Counted from the stretch's first letter, positions 8,496 to 15,642 are shown. The stretch: 18,365 nucleotides of DNA from Candidatus Sabulitectum sp. (GCA_029940175.1 JAOZRM010000023.1:2809-21173), one strand, 5' to 3'. Made by a program: numbers and translations. Notes: generated by a model from the sequence alone, not told the origin.

Positions 8496-8538
8496 TAACA
8501 TTGAAATCATGCACTTGACTTGCAGAATTTCAATGTTA
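8496..8538. repeat. Perfect 12-bp inverted repeat bracketing the ATPase promoter
   Basis: TAACATTGAAAT (8496-8507) and ATTTCAATGTTA (8527-8538) are perfect inverted copies 19 nt apart. The -35 box lies in the spacer, and the right arm runs two bases into the -10 box. The placement fits a dimeric repressor operator. As RNA it could also act as a weak AU-rich terminator for the nucleotidyltransferase gene. Confidence 0.8.
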
Positions 8539-8542
8539 TTTT
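8515..8542 (+). promoter_or_regulatory. Promoter of the AAA/DUF4143 gene, apparently leaderless
   Basis: TTGACT (8515-8520), a 16-nt spacer and TATTTT (8537-8542), then CAACAC and the ATG at 8549. The -10 to ATG distance (6 nt) equals that of the C25 copy B promoter, and no Shine-Dalgarno sequence is present. Confidence 0.65.
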
Positions 8543-8548
8543 CAACAC

Positions 8549-9700
8549 ATGATAGAAAGAAAAAACCTTTTAGACAAACTTTTATTCAGTATTAGAGTGA
8601 ATCCTGTCACGGCTCTCCTTGGTCCAAGGCAATGTGGTAAAACCACAATAGCCAAATCAGTTCATCAATTTCATCCTGTAAGTCATTTTGATCTTGAAAA
8701 CCCAATTGATCGGGCAGCACTCAGAAATCCCATTATGGTTCTAGGCGATTTAAGTGGCCTGGTTGTTCTTGATGAGATACATCGAATGCCTGAGCTCTAC
8801 GAGATTCTTCGTGTTCTGGTAGATGATCAATCATGCAAGGCAAAGTTTCTTGTTCTTGGAAGCTCATCTCCGCAAATAGTAAGAGATGTCTCCGAAACCC
8901 TCGCTGGAAGAATTGGATTTGTCGATATGTCCGGCTTCAATCTTCAAGAGGTTTCCGACTATCCCTGGAATAATCTCTGGTTGAGAGGTGGCTTTCCTCG
9001 TTCCTTCCTTGCAGGAAACCAATTGGCAAGTATACGCTGGAGAGAGGACTTCACAAGAACATTTCTTGAAAGGGATATTCCCCTACTGGGATTTCGAATT
9101 CCCCCGGAAGCAATGAGGAAGTTCTGGACCATGCTTGCGCATTACCACGGACAGAAATGGAACGCAGCCGAATTCTCCAGATCTCTTGGGGAAACCGAGA
9201 AAACTGCAGCATCCTACCTGGATATTCTCTGCGGTACTTTCATGGTTAGAAAGCTGCAGCCATGGTATGTGAACATGAAAAAGAGACAGGTGCGGTCTCC
9301 CAAGATATTTATCAGAGATTCTGGAATTTTGCATTCACTTCTCTCAATACAATCGTCCAGAGACCTTCTCAGCCACATAAAAGCAGGAGCCTCATGGGAG
9401 GGTTTTGCTCTGGAGCAAATTCTTTCCTTGACGGGAGACAGAAAGGCCTGGTTCTGGGGGACACACTCCGGAGCTGAAATTGACCTTCTTATTGACCCTG
9501 AAGGTATCAATCTGGGATTTGAGTTTAAGCTTACAGAAAATATTCGAACAACAAAATCCATGAGAATAGCGCTTGAAGATCTGGGACTGAGTAAACTTTA
9601 TCTGGTACACCCCGGGGAAAGAACATTCAAGCTGGATGAAAGAATCACAGCATTAAGTATTTCCGATATTGTATCAACGGTTGTTCCTTACAGCACTTGA
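8549..9700 (+). CDS. AAA family ATPase with DUF4143 C-terminal domain
   Basis: 383-aa member of the AAA_14/DUF4143 family, predicted cytoplasmic ATPases of poorly known function common in accessory regions. Walker A is GPRQCGKTT (residues 25-33), Walker B is LVVLDEIH (71-78), and a sensor-like LVLGSSSPQI lies at 101-110. Helical DUF4143 sequence follows. The C-terminus has a PD-(D/E)xK-like nuclease signature: Glu284 (WEGFALEQ), Asp312 (AEIDLLI) and Glu325-Phe-Lys327. MIERKNLLDKLL is a typical start for the family, supporting the ATG at 8549 despite the missing ribosome binding site. Upstream lies the HEPN-MNT pair, a plausible but unproven functional neighbour. The stop codon overlaps the -35 box of the next promoter. 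Confidence 0.88.
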   Translation: MIERKNLLDKLLFSIRVNPVTALLGPRQCGKTTIAKSVHQFHPVSHFDLENPIDRAALRNPIMVLGDLSGLVVLDEIHRMPELYEILRVLVDDQSCKAKFLVLGSSSPQIVRDVSETLAGRIGFVDMSGFNLQEVSDYPWNNLWLRGGFPRSFLAGNQLASIRWREDFTRTFLERDIPLLGFRIPPEAMRKFWTMLAHYHGQKWNAAEFSRSLGETEKTAASYLDILCGTFMVRKLQPWYVNMKKRQVRSPKIFIRDSGILHSLLSIQSSRDLLSHIKAGASWEGFALEQILSLTGDRKAWFWGTHSGAEIDLLIDPEGINLGFEFKLTENIRTTKSMRIALEDLGLSKLYLVHPGERTFKLDERITALSISDIVSTVVPYST

Positions 9701-9725
9701 CCTTCAGGGATTTTCGTTGAATATT
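9697..9725 (+). promoter_or_regulatory. Candidate promoter of the rpsF operon
   Basis: TTGACC (9697-9702), an exact 17-nt spacer and AATATT (9720-9725). The -35 box overlaps the stop codon of the ATPase gene. Transcription would start near 9732, giving a leader of roughly 175 nt that carries the hairpins described separately. Confidence 0.55.
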
Positions 9726-9756
9726 TGCGGGCTGCTTGCCCCTTCTACAGAGTCGG

Positions 9757-9784
9757 GGACAACGCGACACTATTAATTGTCGCC
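9757..9784. other. Two overlapping, competing inverted repeats in the upper rpsF leader
   Basis: GCGACA (9764-9769) pairs with TGTCGC (9778-9783) around CTATTAAT. The same right arm can instead pair with GACAA (9758-9762, within GGGGACAA): GACAA/TTGTC at 9777-9781. It could be a DNA operator or alternative RNA hairpins; the sequence alone does not decide. Confidence 0.4.
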
Positions 9785-9787
9785 GGC

Positions 9788-9898
9788 CCGGAAGCAGGAT
9801 GCTTTTGCATCGAATCGTGTTAACGATTCTAAAAGAACTGCTTTGTCAGTCTCTTTCCGGGTTCGGTGTTTGTTACACACCAACAGGGCCGGAAGGAG
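9788..9898 (+). promoter_or_regulatory. Structured rpsF leader with mutually exclusive stems; one sequesters the Shine-Dalgarno
   Basis: The strand CTCTTTCCGG (9851-9860) can pair over ten positions with CCGGAAGGAG (9889-9898, one G-U), which contains the rpsF ribosome binding site. It can instead pair at nine of ten positions with CCGGAAGCAG (9788-9797) upstream. The upstream fold encloses three abutting hairpins: GATGC/GCATC (9798-9811, TTTT loop), GAATCG/CGATTC (9812-9829) and ACTG/CAGT (9837-9850). The downstream fold contains GGTGT/ACACC (9865-9881). Autoregulatory rpsF leaders that bind S6:S18 are known in several bacteria, so feedback control is a natural reading. I could not match this leader to the published CCG-bulge motif with certainty. 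Confidence 0.6.
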
Positions 9899-9908
9899 GC
9901 TTTGTTAA

Positions 9909-10253
9909 TTGCGTAAATACGAGACCGTACTGATCTGGAATGCCAGTCTTTCTGAGGCGGAGCTTAAGAAAGAAACAGGTAATGTACAGGAAATCGTCAC
10001 AAACGGTGGAGGAGAGCTCACAAGTTTTGACGACTGGGGTCGCCGTCAGTTGGCGTACCTTATCAACAAAGAGAGCGAAGGGGTTTACCACTTCGTACAT
10101 TGGAACGGCGAGTCAGAAGTTAAGCTGGCCATCGACAAGATGCTCAGGATCAACGATAACTGTCTTCGTCACTTGACCCTCAAAGATGACCGTGACGTTA
10201 TGGGAAAATCCAGTTCCCATGATTACTCTCCAGCATTTGATGCAGGAGAATAG
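9909..10253 (+). CDS. rpsF: Small ribosomal subunit protein bS6
   Basis: 114-aa S6 protein, which pairs with S18 on the central domain of the 30S subunit. It opens MRKYETVLIWN, the standard S6 first strand, and contains DDWGRRQLAYLINK and GVYHFVHW, both typical. The start codon is TTG at 9909: an in-frame TAA directly precedes it (9906-9908), so no earlier start is possible, and AAGGAGG at 9893-9899 is spaced nine nt away. This ribosome binding site can be hidden by the leader structure. It is the first gene of the rpsF-ssb-rpsR-rplI type operon; ssb starts two nt after the stop. Confidence 0.97.
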   Translation: MRKYETVLIWNASLSEAELKKETGNVQEIVTNGGGELTSFDDWGRRQLAYLINKESEGVYHFVHWNGESEVKLAIDKMLRINDNCLRHLTLKDDRDVMGKSSSHDYSPAFDAGE

Positions 10254-10255
10254 TC

Positions 10256-10699
10256 GTGGACATCCGTTTGCCCTTCATTAACAAGATCCTTATTTCAGGC
10301 AACCTTACAGGTGATCCCCGAACCAGGATTCTTGAAAACGGCACCCATGTTGCCAGCTTTGGTATTGCCAGCAATAAGAGGTACCGTGGAAACGACGGCG
10401 AGTGGCACGATAAACCGTGTTTCGTGGAAGTTGTTACCTGGAGGCAGTTGGCTGAAAGAGTTGGAAGCAAGCTTCACAAGGGAAGCCCTGTGATGATAGA
10501 GGGAGAGCTTCAATACTCTCAGTGGAATGCCCAGGATGGATCGAAGCGCAGTCGTGTGGAAATTCTTGCTCGAAGTGTCCAGATGCTGGAAAAAACCGGA
10601 GATTATGGCTCGAATTCCTCTCAGCCTGGCGGTTCTGATGAACCACCTCGCAAAGAGGAACCCCAAGGTCCTGATTACTCCGACGACATTCCCTTTTAA
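10256..10699 (+). CDS. ssb: Single-stranded DNA-binding protein
   Basis: 147-aa SSB that coats single-stranded DNA in replication and repair. The OB fold covers residues 7-112: NKILISGNLTGDPRTRIL, ASFGIASNKRYR, FVEVVTWRQLAERV and IEGELQYSQW. A disordered Gly/Ser/Pro-rich linker follows, ending in the acidic tip YSDDIPF, which recruits partner proteins. The start is GTG at 10256, two nt after the rpsF stop, with AGGAG at 10244-10248. Position between rpsF and rpsR is the classic arrangement. Confidence 0.96.
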   Translation: MDIRLPFINKILISGNLTGDPRTRILENGTHVASFGIASNKRYRGNDGEWHDKPCFVEVVTWRQLAERVGSKLHKGSPVMIEGELQYSQWNAQDGSKRSRVEILARSVQMLEKTGDYGSNSSQPGGSDEPPRKEEPQGPDYSDDIPF

Positions 10700-10713
10700 G
10701 GAACAGGTTTCTC

Positions 10714-11067
10714 ATGAGTCTTCAAAGAGATCTGCCGGGAATGAACTATGCTGCTATCACTGGAATCATCAAGCGCAGGAAAGGTATCAATATGACCCGT
10801 AGCGGCATTGCGGTACTGCATCTGCTTGTTGAGAATACGGTGACTCATCCAGGAAGTCTGGAAACCACCGTGGCAGAAATAGAAGTAGATGTATGGGGAA
10901 ACCTGGCAACAGCTCTCGACAGCAAGCTCCACGAAGGGGATGCTGTTTTTATTGAAGGCAGATTGGCACACAAAAAGTCTGAAGACAGAGCCGGCGGAGA
11001 ACACTTCAAAACACTTCTCAGAGCCCGTCGGATAGAAATTATGGCTAAAAAAGAAAGGAAGGCATAA
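10714..11067 (+). CDS. Second SSB-like OB-fold protein without acidic tail
   Basis: 117-aa OB-fold protein related to SSB: an NYAAITGIIKRR first strand, VAEIEVDVWGNLATALDSKL matching the SSB FVxVxxWGxxAxxxxxxL pattern, and EGDAVFIEGRL matching KGSxVxIEGxL. It lacks the flexible linker and the DDIPF tip, ending instead in a basic MAKKERKA. It sits between ssb and rpsR, where many proteobacteria carry priB, itself an SSB-derived primosome protein. Its stop codon is followed without a gap by the rpsR ATG (TAAATG). A DNA-binding role is likely; a replication-restart role is inference from position only. Confidence 0.82.
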   Translation: MSLQRDLPGMNYAAITGIIKRRKGINMTRSGIAVLHLLVENTVTHPGSLETTVAEIEVDVWGNLATALDSKLHEGDAVFIEGRLAHKKSEDRAGGEHFKTLLRARRIEIMAKKERKA

Positions 11068-11319
11068 ATGCCTATCCGTGGCAAGCGTAAAGGAATGAAG
11101 ATCACCAGGAAGAAAAAATGCCGTTTCTGCATGAATCCTGACATGGAGATCACCTACAAGAACGAAAAGATGGTTCAGCGTTACATCAGTGACAGAGGCA
11201 AGATCGTAGCCAAGCGTGTCAGCGGTAACTGTGCCAGACACCAGAGAATGGTTGCTAAAGAGCTTAAGATCGCAAGATTTCTTGCCCTGGCGCCTTACAT
11301 AAGAGAACATTACAGGTAA
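11068..11319 (+). CDS. rpsR: Small ribosomal subunit protein bS18, zinc-binding form
   Basis: 83-aa S18, partner of S6 on the 30S platform. Recognised by IAKRVSGNCARHQRMVAKELKIARFLALAPY-type sequence in its second half. It keeps four potential zinc ligands, C18-x2-C21 and C55-x2-H58, marking it as the zinc-containing paralogue type. A purine-rich AAAGGAAGG lies just upstream inside the preceding gene, and the ATG directly abuts that gene's stop codon. Confidence 0.97.
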   Translation: MPIRGKRKGMKITRKKKCRFCMNPDMEITYKNEKMVQRYISDRGKIVAKRVSGNCARHQRMVAKELKIARFLALAPYIREHYR

Positions 11320-11325
11320 ACAGAA

Positions 11326-12219
11326 TTGAGAAAATTGATGCTGGCGAAGAGAAAAAGACCGACACAATTGCTATGGGGCGGGCTATCCCTGATAATGGGA
11401 TTTCCATTCCTTGCTGCTGGAGTGTCTGCAGCCCTGCTTTCAGGCAGGCTGAACAAGGGTCTCCCTGTCTCTGCCGCCATTATCTTCTTATCCTGGTATC
11501 TTGCTGGTTTTCAGGGAGCTGTAATAACAGCAATCTGTGCAGCGGTCACAGCCATCTCTGTGAGGTTGCAATTCTCCCTGCTAAAAACTCTGTACCTGTG
11601 TTCCGGTCTCGCTCTTTTTGCCGGTGGACTGCTATCTCTGGGATTCCCGGGATTCATGAACATTGGACAATCAGAGCTTGATCCACTGCGGGAGGTATAT
11701 CTTTCTGCAGGTCTCGAAACTGATACAATTGATACCGTGTTCTCTTTAATTACCTACTACTCACCGGGTATTGGTGCAGCTCATATTGTACTTGGTTCCA
11801 TTGTCTCTGTGTTCTTTTTCAAATCCATCATGGGTAAGAGCAAGAACATGGTGATCCAGGGAACTGCACAATTTAGAATCCACTGGGGTTTTGCCTGGGT
11901 TCCCATTTTCTGCCTGATCATTCTGGTTTCTGCCAGAGCTACTTTCGTTCCGGATGTTGTACTGAGAATAGCAAAAAACCTGCTTGTTTTCAGTTCTCTT
12001 CCCTATGGGATTGAAGGTTTCCAGGTGGCGGCAAAGTGGGCAAAGGGTACTCCGGGAATGGTTTTCATTTTAATAATGATCACAATATTTGCACCTCCTT
12101 TTGTTCTCGGCGGATTGATACTGCTGGGAATTCTGGACACCTGGTTCGATTACAGAAAGAAAATAGACATAAGGATCGAAAGGATGAAAAATGAAGGTTC
12201 TTCTGATCAAAACAGTTGA
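11326..12219 (+). CDS. Polytopic membrane protein, probably DUF2232 (YybS-like)
   Basis: 297-aa integral membrane protein with about eight hydrophobic segments, for example LLWGGLSLIMGFPFLAAG near the N-terminus, a run at about 135-170, FAWVPIFCLIILVSA near 190-204 and PGMVFILIMITIFAPPFVLG near 245-265. The C-terminus is charged. A DUF2232 membrane protein between rpsR and rplI is a recurrent arrangement in several phyla, and the topology and length agree; the assignment uses that context as well as sequence. The start is uncertain: TTG at 11326 (used here) or ATG at 11338, neither with a strong ribosome binding site. The 3' end overlaps rplI by 29 nt. Function is unknown. Confidence 0.78.
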   Translation: MRKLMLAKRKRPTQLLWGGLSLIMGFPFLAAGVSAALLSGRLNKGLPVSAAIIFLSWYLAGFQGAVITAICAAVTAISVRLQFSLLKTLYLCSGLALFAGGLLSLGFPGFMNIGQSELDPLREVYLSAGLETDTIDTVFSLITYYSPGIGAAHIVLGSIVSVFFFKSIMGKSKNMVIQGTAQFRIHWGFAWVPIFCLIILVSARATFVPDVVLRIAKNLLVFSSLPYGIEGFQVAAKWAKGTPGMVFILIMITIFAPPFVLGGLILLGILDTWFDYRKKIDIRIERMKNEGSSDQNS

Positions 12220-12637
12220 CACTCTTGGCAGTCCCGGCGAAGTTGTCAACGTTGCTTCCGGTTACGCGAGGAACTACCTGCTACCCAAAAAACTAGCAGT
12301 AGTTGCTACAAAAGGTGCCATGAAAATGGCAGATTCTCTAAAGGCAGCTGCGGTTGTCAGAGAAAAAGAGCAGAACAAAGCTGCAGAGGTTCTTGCAGAA
12401 AAGCTCAGGGATATTACACTTGCCTTCGCCGCAACAGCTGACGAAAACGGACAGCTCTATGGTGGAATAGGTGAGCGCGAGATATCCGCTGCCCTTCTGG
12501 AAAAGAAATTTGAGATCGACAAGCAGCAGGTTATTCTAGATGGTCATATCAAGAAGCTTGGTGAGCACAAAGTTCAGATCAAGGTTCTCGGAGAGATCAT
12601 AGAAACCATTACTGTAAAGGTAGAGGCAGAAGTCTAG
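12191..12637 (+). CDS. rplI: Large ribosomal subunit protein bL9
   Basis: 148-aa L9, normal length. The N-terminal domain carries MKVLLIKTVDTLGSPGEVVNVASGY..NYLLPK, the standard L9 rRNA-binding signature. A long charged connecting helix (about 45-75) leads to the C-terminal domain with GQLYGGIGEREISAAL. The start ATG lies inside the end of the DUF2232-like gene (29-nt overlap), with AGGA at 12181-12184. The stop TAG shares its G with the GTG start of tsaD, so translation of the two is probably coupled. Confidence 0.97.
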   Translation: MKVLLIKTVDTLGSPGEVVNVASGYARNYLLPKKLAVVATKGAMKMADSLKAAAVVREKEQNKAAEVLAEKLRDITLAFAATADENGQLYGGIGEREISAALLEKKFEIDKQQVILDGHIKKLGEHKVQIKVLGEIIETITVKVEAEV

Positions 12638-13644
12638 TGCTTCTTCTTGCGGTAGAAACCTCTTGTGATGATTCTGCTGTTGCGGTACTTGATGAGAACG
12701 GTACTGCTCTTGCAGAACTGGTTTCTACCCAGATGGTACATGGTGAGCACGGAGGTGTTGTTCCTGAGATAGCATCACGACTCCACATGAAAATTCTGCC
12801 TGAACTGATCAGGGAAGTACTGGATAAATCCGGAACTTCCCTGGATGATATTGATATTTTTGCAGCAACTGCCGGTCCGGGTTTGACAGGCTCTCTTCTT
12901 GTGGGTCTCTCCTGGACAAAGGCTGTTGCTTTTGCAAGGGGAAAGCCCTTCCTCGGGATCAACCACCTTTCTGCTCATCTGCACATACACCACAGTTCAG
13001 TTGTTGAATTTCCTGCAGTTGCTCTGCTTGTCAGTGGTGGACATACCATGATATTCCACATGCCTTCCTGGAATGAATGTATTCTGCTTGGAACAACCAG
13101 AGATGATGCTGCAGGGGAAGCCTTTGACAAAACTGCCAAGCTTATGGGACTGGGATATCCCGGAGGTAGATTAATAGATCAGCTTGCAGAGAATGGAAAT
13201 CCTTCTGCTGTACGTCTACCGTCTCCCCTTGGCAATAAAAGAGTTCCGGAATTCAGCTTCAGCGGTCTCAAGACTGCAGTAAGGTTGATTTGGGAAGCTG
13301 GGGACGTTTCCTGCGAAGACCTTTCAGCAAGTTTCCGAAAAACCGTTTGCAACCTGCTGGTATCAAAAACCGTTTACCAGGCTGGGAAGCTTGGGGCAAA
13401 ATCAATCCTTGTTGCTGGTGGAGTCTCGGCAAACTCCCTCCTCCGAATCAGTTTCAAGTCTGAATGTGATAAAAGAGGAATGAAACTGTTTCTTCCTCCT
13501 ATTGAACACACCATGGACAATGCTGTTATGGTGGGCAGAGCAGCGCTTTCTGCTCTTAAAATTGATCCAGAGGCACACTCTCCCTCTTCATGCAACACCT
13601 TTGCCAGATGGCATGGAGAAAAACTCTCTCCTCTCTCCTGCTGA
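12637..13644 (+). CDS. tsaD: tRNA N6-adenosine threonylcarbamoyltransferase
   Basis: 335-aa TsaD (Kae1/Gcp family), which transfers threonylcarbamoyl from TC-AMP to A37 of ANN-decoding tRNAs together with TsaB and TsaE. Landmarks in order: LLLAVETSCDDSAVAVLD (ASKHA phosphate-1 region), HGGVVPEIASRLH, AGPGLTGSLLVGL, the metal-binding pair His110/His114 in INHLSAHL, VALLVSGGHT, DDAAGEAFDKTAKLMGLGYPGG, FSFSGLKTAV and VAGGVSANSLLR. The start is GTG at 12637, overlapping the rplI stop by one base (TAGTG). It is full length with no missing motif. TsaB and TsaE are not in the window. Confidence 0.97.
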   Translation: MLLLAVETSCDDSAVAVLDENGTALAELVSTQMVHGEHGGVVPEIASRLHMKILPELIREVLDKSGTSLDDIDIFAATAGPGLTGSLLVGLSWTKAVAFARGKPFLGINHLSAHLHIHHSSVVEFPAVALLVSGGHTMIFHMPSWNECILLGTTRDDAAGEAFDKTAKLMGLGYPGGRLIDQLAENGNPSAVRLPSPLGNKRVPEFSFSGLKTAVRLIWEAGDVSCEDLSASFRKTVCNLLVSKTVYQAGKLGAKSILVAGGVSANSLLRISFKSECDKRGMKLFLPPIEHTMDNAVMVGRAALSALKIDPEAHSPSSCNTFARWHGEKLSPLSC

Positions 13645-13693
13645 CACGGAGGCCGCATTACACTATCTTTGTTTTCATTGTGGGGGCTGAAAC

Positions 13694-14047
13694 ATGAAAA
13701 CTGGTACCGATGTTGTTGAAAATGCGAGATTTATTCAGGCTGTAACAAGAAATGAAGGCAGGCTCCGGGAGAGACTGTTTACTGTGGAAGAACTTGCCTG
13801 TAACCCAAGCAATCTGGATCTTGCCTTAATGTTCTCTGCAAAGGAATCCGTGGCTAAGGCTCTTGGAACGGGATTTGATTCTTCTTTATCATGGCAAGAT
13901 ATTAAAATATTTGTAAGTGCAACCGATGTGAAAGCTCTCCTTTCCGGAAGGGCTCTTGAGCTTGCTGGAAATCACAAACTACGCATCTCTGCCTCTCGGG
14001 CCGGGAACACATCCGTTACCTTTGCTCTTTTAACTGAAGGAGAATGA
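13694..14047 (+). CDS. acpS: Holo-[acyl-carrier-protein] synthase
   Basis: 117-aa AcpS, which moves the 4'-phosphopantetheine arm of CoA to a serine on apo-ACP for fatty acid synthesis. It has the family signatures TGTDVVENARF (Asp6 as Mg ligand), LFTVEEL and FSAKESVAKALGTGF with the KExxxKA helix. The last strand, ISASRAGNTSVTFALL, resembles the usual SxSHxxxxAxAxVv end, but His is replaced by Arg. The ATG at 13694 lies 49 nt after tsaD. The stop is one base before the start of the NnrE-NnrD gene. The acpS-nnr order is common in bacteria. Confidence 0.93.
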   Translation: MKTGTDVVENARFIQAVTRNEGRLRERLFTVEELACNPSNLDLALMFSAKESVAKALGTGFDSSLSWQDIKIFVSATDVKALLSGRALELAGNHKLRISASRAGNTSVTFALLTEGE

Positions 14048-14048
14048 T

Positions 14049-15572
14049 ATGGCTTTCTGGCAGACTCCATCTGAAATTTCTGATCTGGACAAGAGTACCA
14101 TTACTTCCGGTACCCCCGGACTTGTTCTTATGGAGAGAGCCGGTCTTGCTGTGGCCGATATTGTCAGCTCCATCGTGGCCCGGGAAGAAGGTACCGTGGT
14201 TGTCTATGCAGGCCCGGGCAACAATGGCGGTGACGGATTTGTAACTGCACGATTTCTTCTTCAAAAAGGATACAGGGTCATTGTTCGCCCGTCATTTGGT
14301 TCAACCAGTAAGATTACCGATGACTGCCGGGTAAATATGGAAAGCTATATTTTCGTGGGAGGTACCATATCGTATGAACCCCAAGTAACAGCATCTGTTG
14401 CTGTAGATGCCCTTCTTGGAATAGGATTTACAGGCAAACTCAAAGGCGGCACTCTAGATCTTGCTGTTGAATGTGCCGGTCTGAATGCTCCAGTTGTTGC
14501 CGTTGATATGCCAACAGGAGTTGATGGACTTACCGGGCAATGCGATCGCTTTGCTATAAAGGCAAAAATTACAGTAACATTCGCTGCACCGAAGCTTGGA
14601 TTGCTGCTTCCTCCTGGGTGTGGTATGTGTGGGTCTCTACTTCTTAAAGACATCGGGATTCATGTACCTGAAAACAATCTGCGCAGAGTAATGACCATGC
14701 AATTTGCCAGGCAACTGCTTCCTGAAAGACCTGTAGACAGTCATAAGGGAACCTTCGGCAAAGTTCTTGTGCTTGCTGGTCATGAGTGTATGCCTGGAGC
14801 TCCACAATTGGTTGCAAAGGGTGCTCTGAGGTCAGGATGTGGTCTTGTTGAAATGTGTGTGCCTCTGCCGGCTTCTCCTGCCATAGCTGGCAGAATCTCA
14901 GAGACTCTCAGCATCTATTTCCTTCCGGGGGATGTAACTTCCCTCCCTGATCCCAGCAATTATTCTGTGGTGGTTATTGGACCGGGTATGGGAATCTCCG
15001 GTAGTACAGAACGAATTATGAGACATGTTCTTGGAACATGGAAGATTCCACTTGTTCTGGACGCAGATGCCTTGAACGTAATTGATTCTAATCTTGCTGA
15101 AATGTTGAGATCATATCCCGGAGAGGTTGTATTGACTCCACACCCCGGAGAATTAAGAAGACTCACTGGCTGTGGAGACGGTTTGAGCGAGAGATTTGCT
15201 GCTGCGGAGAAAACCGCAAAGGCTTTGAACTGCTCAGTTTTGCTAAAAGGCAAACCCTCACAGGTGTTCTCCTCCCAGGGAACCAGAACAATGATACCTA
15301 CCGGTAACCATGGACTGGCTACCGGCGGCTCAGGAGATGTTCTTGCGGGAATAGTGGCGGGATTTGCAGCACAAGGCTGCGGTGGTGTAGAAGCTCTGAG
15401 CCTGGGTGCTTATCTGCATGGTCTTTCTGCTGATATTCTTTCTGACAAAACATCCTCCAGATCAATTCTACCCACCGAAGTGGCTGACAACCTGGGTTCA
15501 GCAATTTCAATGGTCGAAAACAGAAAATTCGATTCTTGTCTCGGTGGAAATCCCTACTGGACTCGGAGCTGA
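14049..15572 (+). CDS. nnr: Bifunctional NAD(P)H-hydrate repair enzyme (epimerase NnrE + dehydratase NnrD)
   Basis: 507-aa fusion that repairs damaged, hydrated NAD(P)H: the N-terminal half epimerises R-NAD(P)HX to S, and the C-terminal half dehydrates S-NAD(P)HX using ADP (or ATP). NnrE (about 1-210) shows YAGPGNNGGDGFVTARFL (53-70) and VAVDMPTGVDG (150-160). NnrD (about 230-485) shows SHKGTFGKVLVLAG (231-244), VVIGPGMG, PLVLDADALN (334-343), VVLTPHPGELRRLTG and the ribokinase-like GLATGGSGDVLAG (422-434, catalytic Asp430). All expected motifs are intact. The start ATG at 14049 follows the acpS stop by one nt; GAAGGAGA (about 14036-14043) is the ribosome binding site. Confidence 0.96.
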   Translation: MAFWQTPSEISDLDKSTITSGTPGLVLMERAGLAVADIVSSIVAREEGTVVVYAGPGNNGGDGFVTARFLLQKGYRVIVRPSFGSTSKITDDCRVNMESYIFVGGTISYEPQVTASVAVDALLGIGFTGKLKGGTLDLAVECAGLNAPVVAVDMPTGVDGLTGQCDRFAIKAKITVTFAAPKLGLLLPPGCGMCGSLLLKDIGIHVPENNLRRVMTMQFARQLLPERPVDSHKGTFGKVLVLAGHECMPGAPQLVAKGALRSGCGLVEMCVPLPASPAIAGRISETLSIYFLPGDVTSLPDPSNYSVVVIGPGMGISGSTERIMRHVLGTWKIPLVLDADALNVIDSNLAEMLRSYPGEVVLTPHPGELRRLTGCGDGLSERFAAAEKTAKALNCSVLLKGKPSQVFSSQGTRTMIPTGNHGLATGGSGDVLAGIVAGFAAQGCGGVEALSLGAYLHGLSADILSDKTSSRSILPTEVADNLGSAISMVENRKFDSCLGGNPYWTRS

Positions 15573-15642
15573 TTATTGTTAAGATTATGTAGTCGTGCAA
15601 CTAACAGCTATTTTGTTTTTATATGGAGGGATTGGTGATATA

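Noticed and set aside
9727..9746. Terminator of the ATPase gene (GGGC/GCCC hairpin at 9729-9741)
   Set aside because: The stem is only four pairs and no T-tract follows. It more likely belongs to the 5' end of the rpsF leader.
9701..9908. Small ORF at 9736-9933 in the rpsF leader
   Set aside because: It crosses the structured leader and the rpsF start in another frame, lacks a ribosome binding site, and shows no recognisable sequence.
15595..15642. GTG at 15595 as the start of the isomerase-like gene
   Set aside because: No ribosome binding site fits it, and the added residues resemble nothing in the family. GGAGG at 15625-15629 points to a later start, though its 13-nt spacing leaves some doubt.
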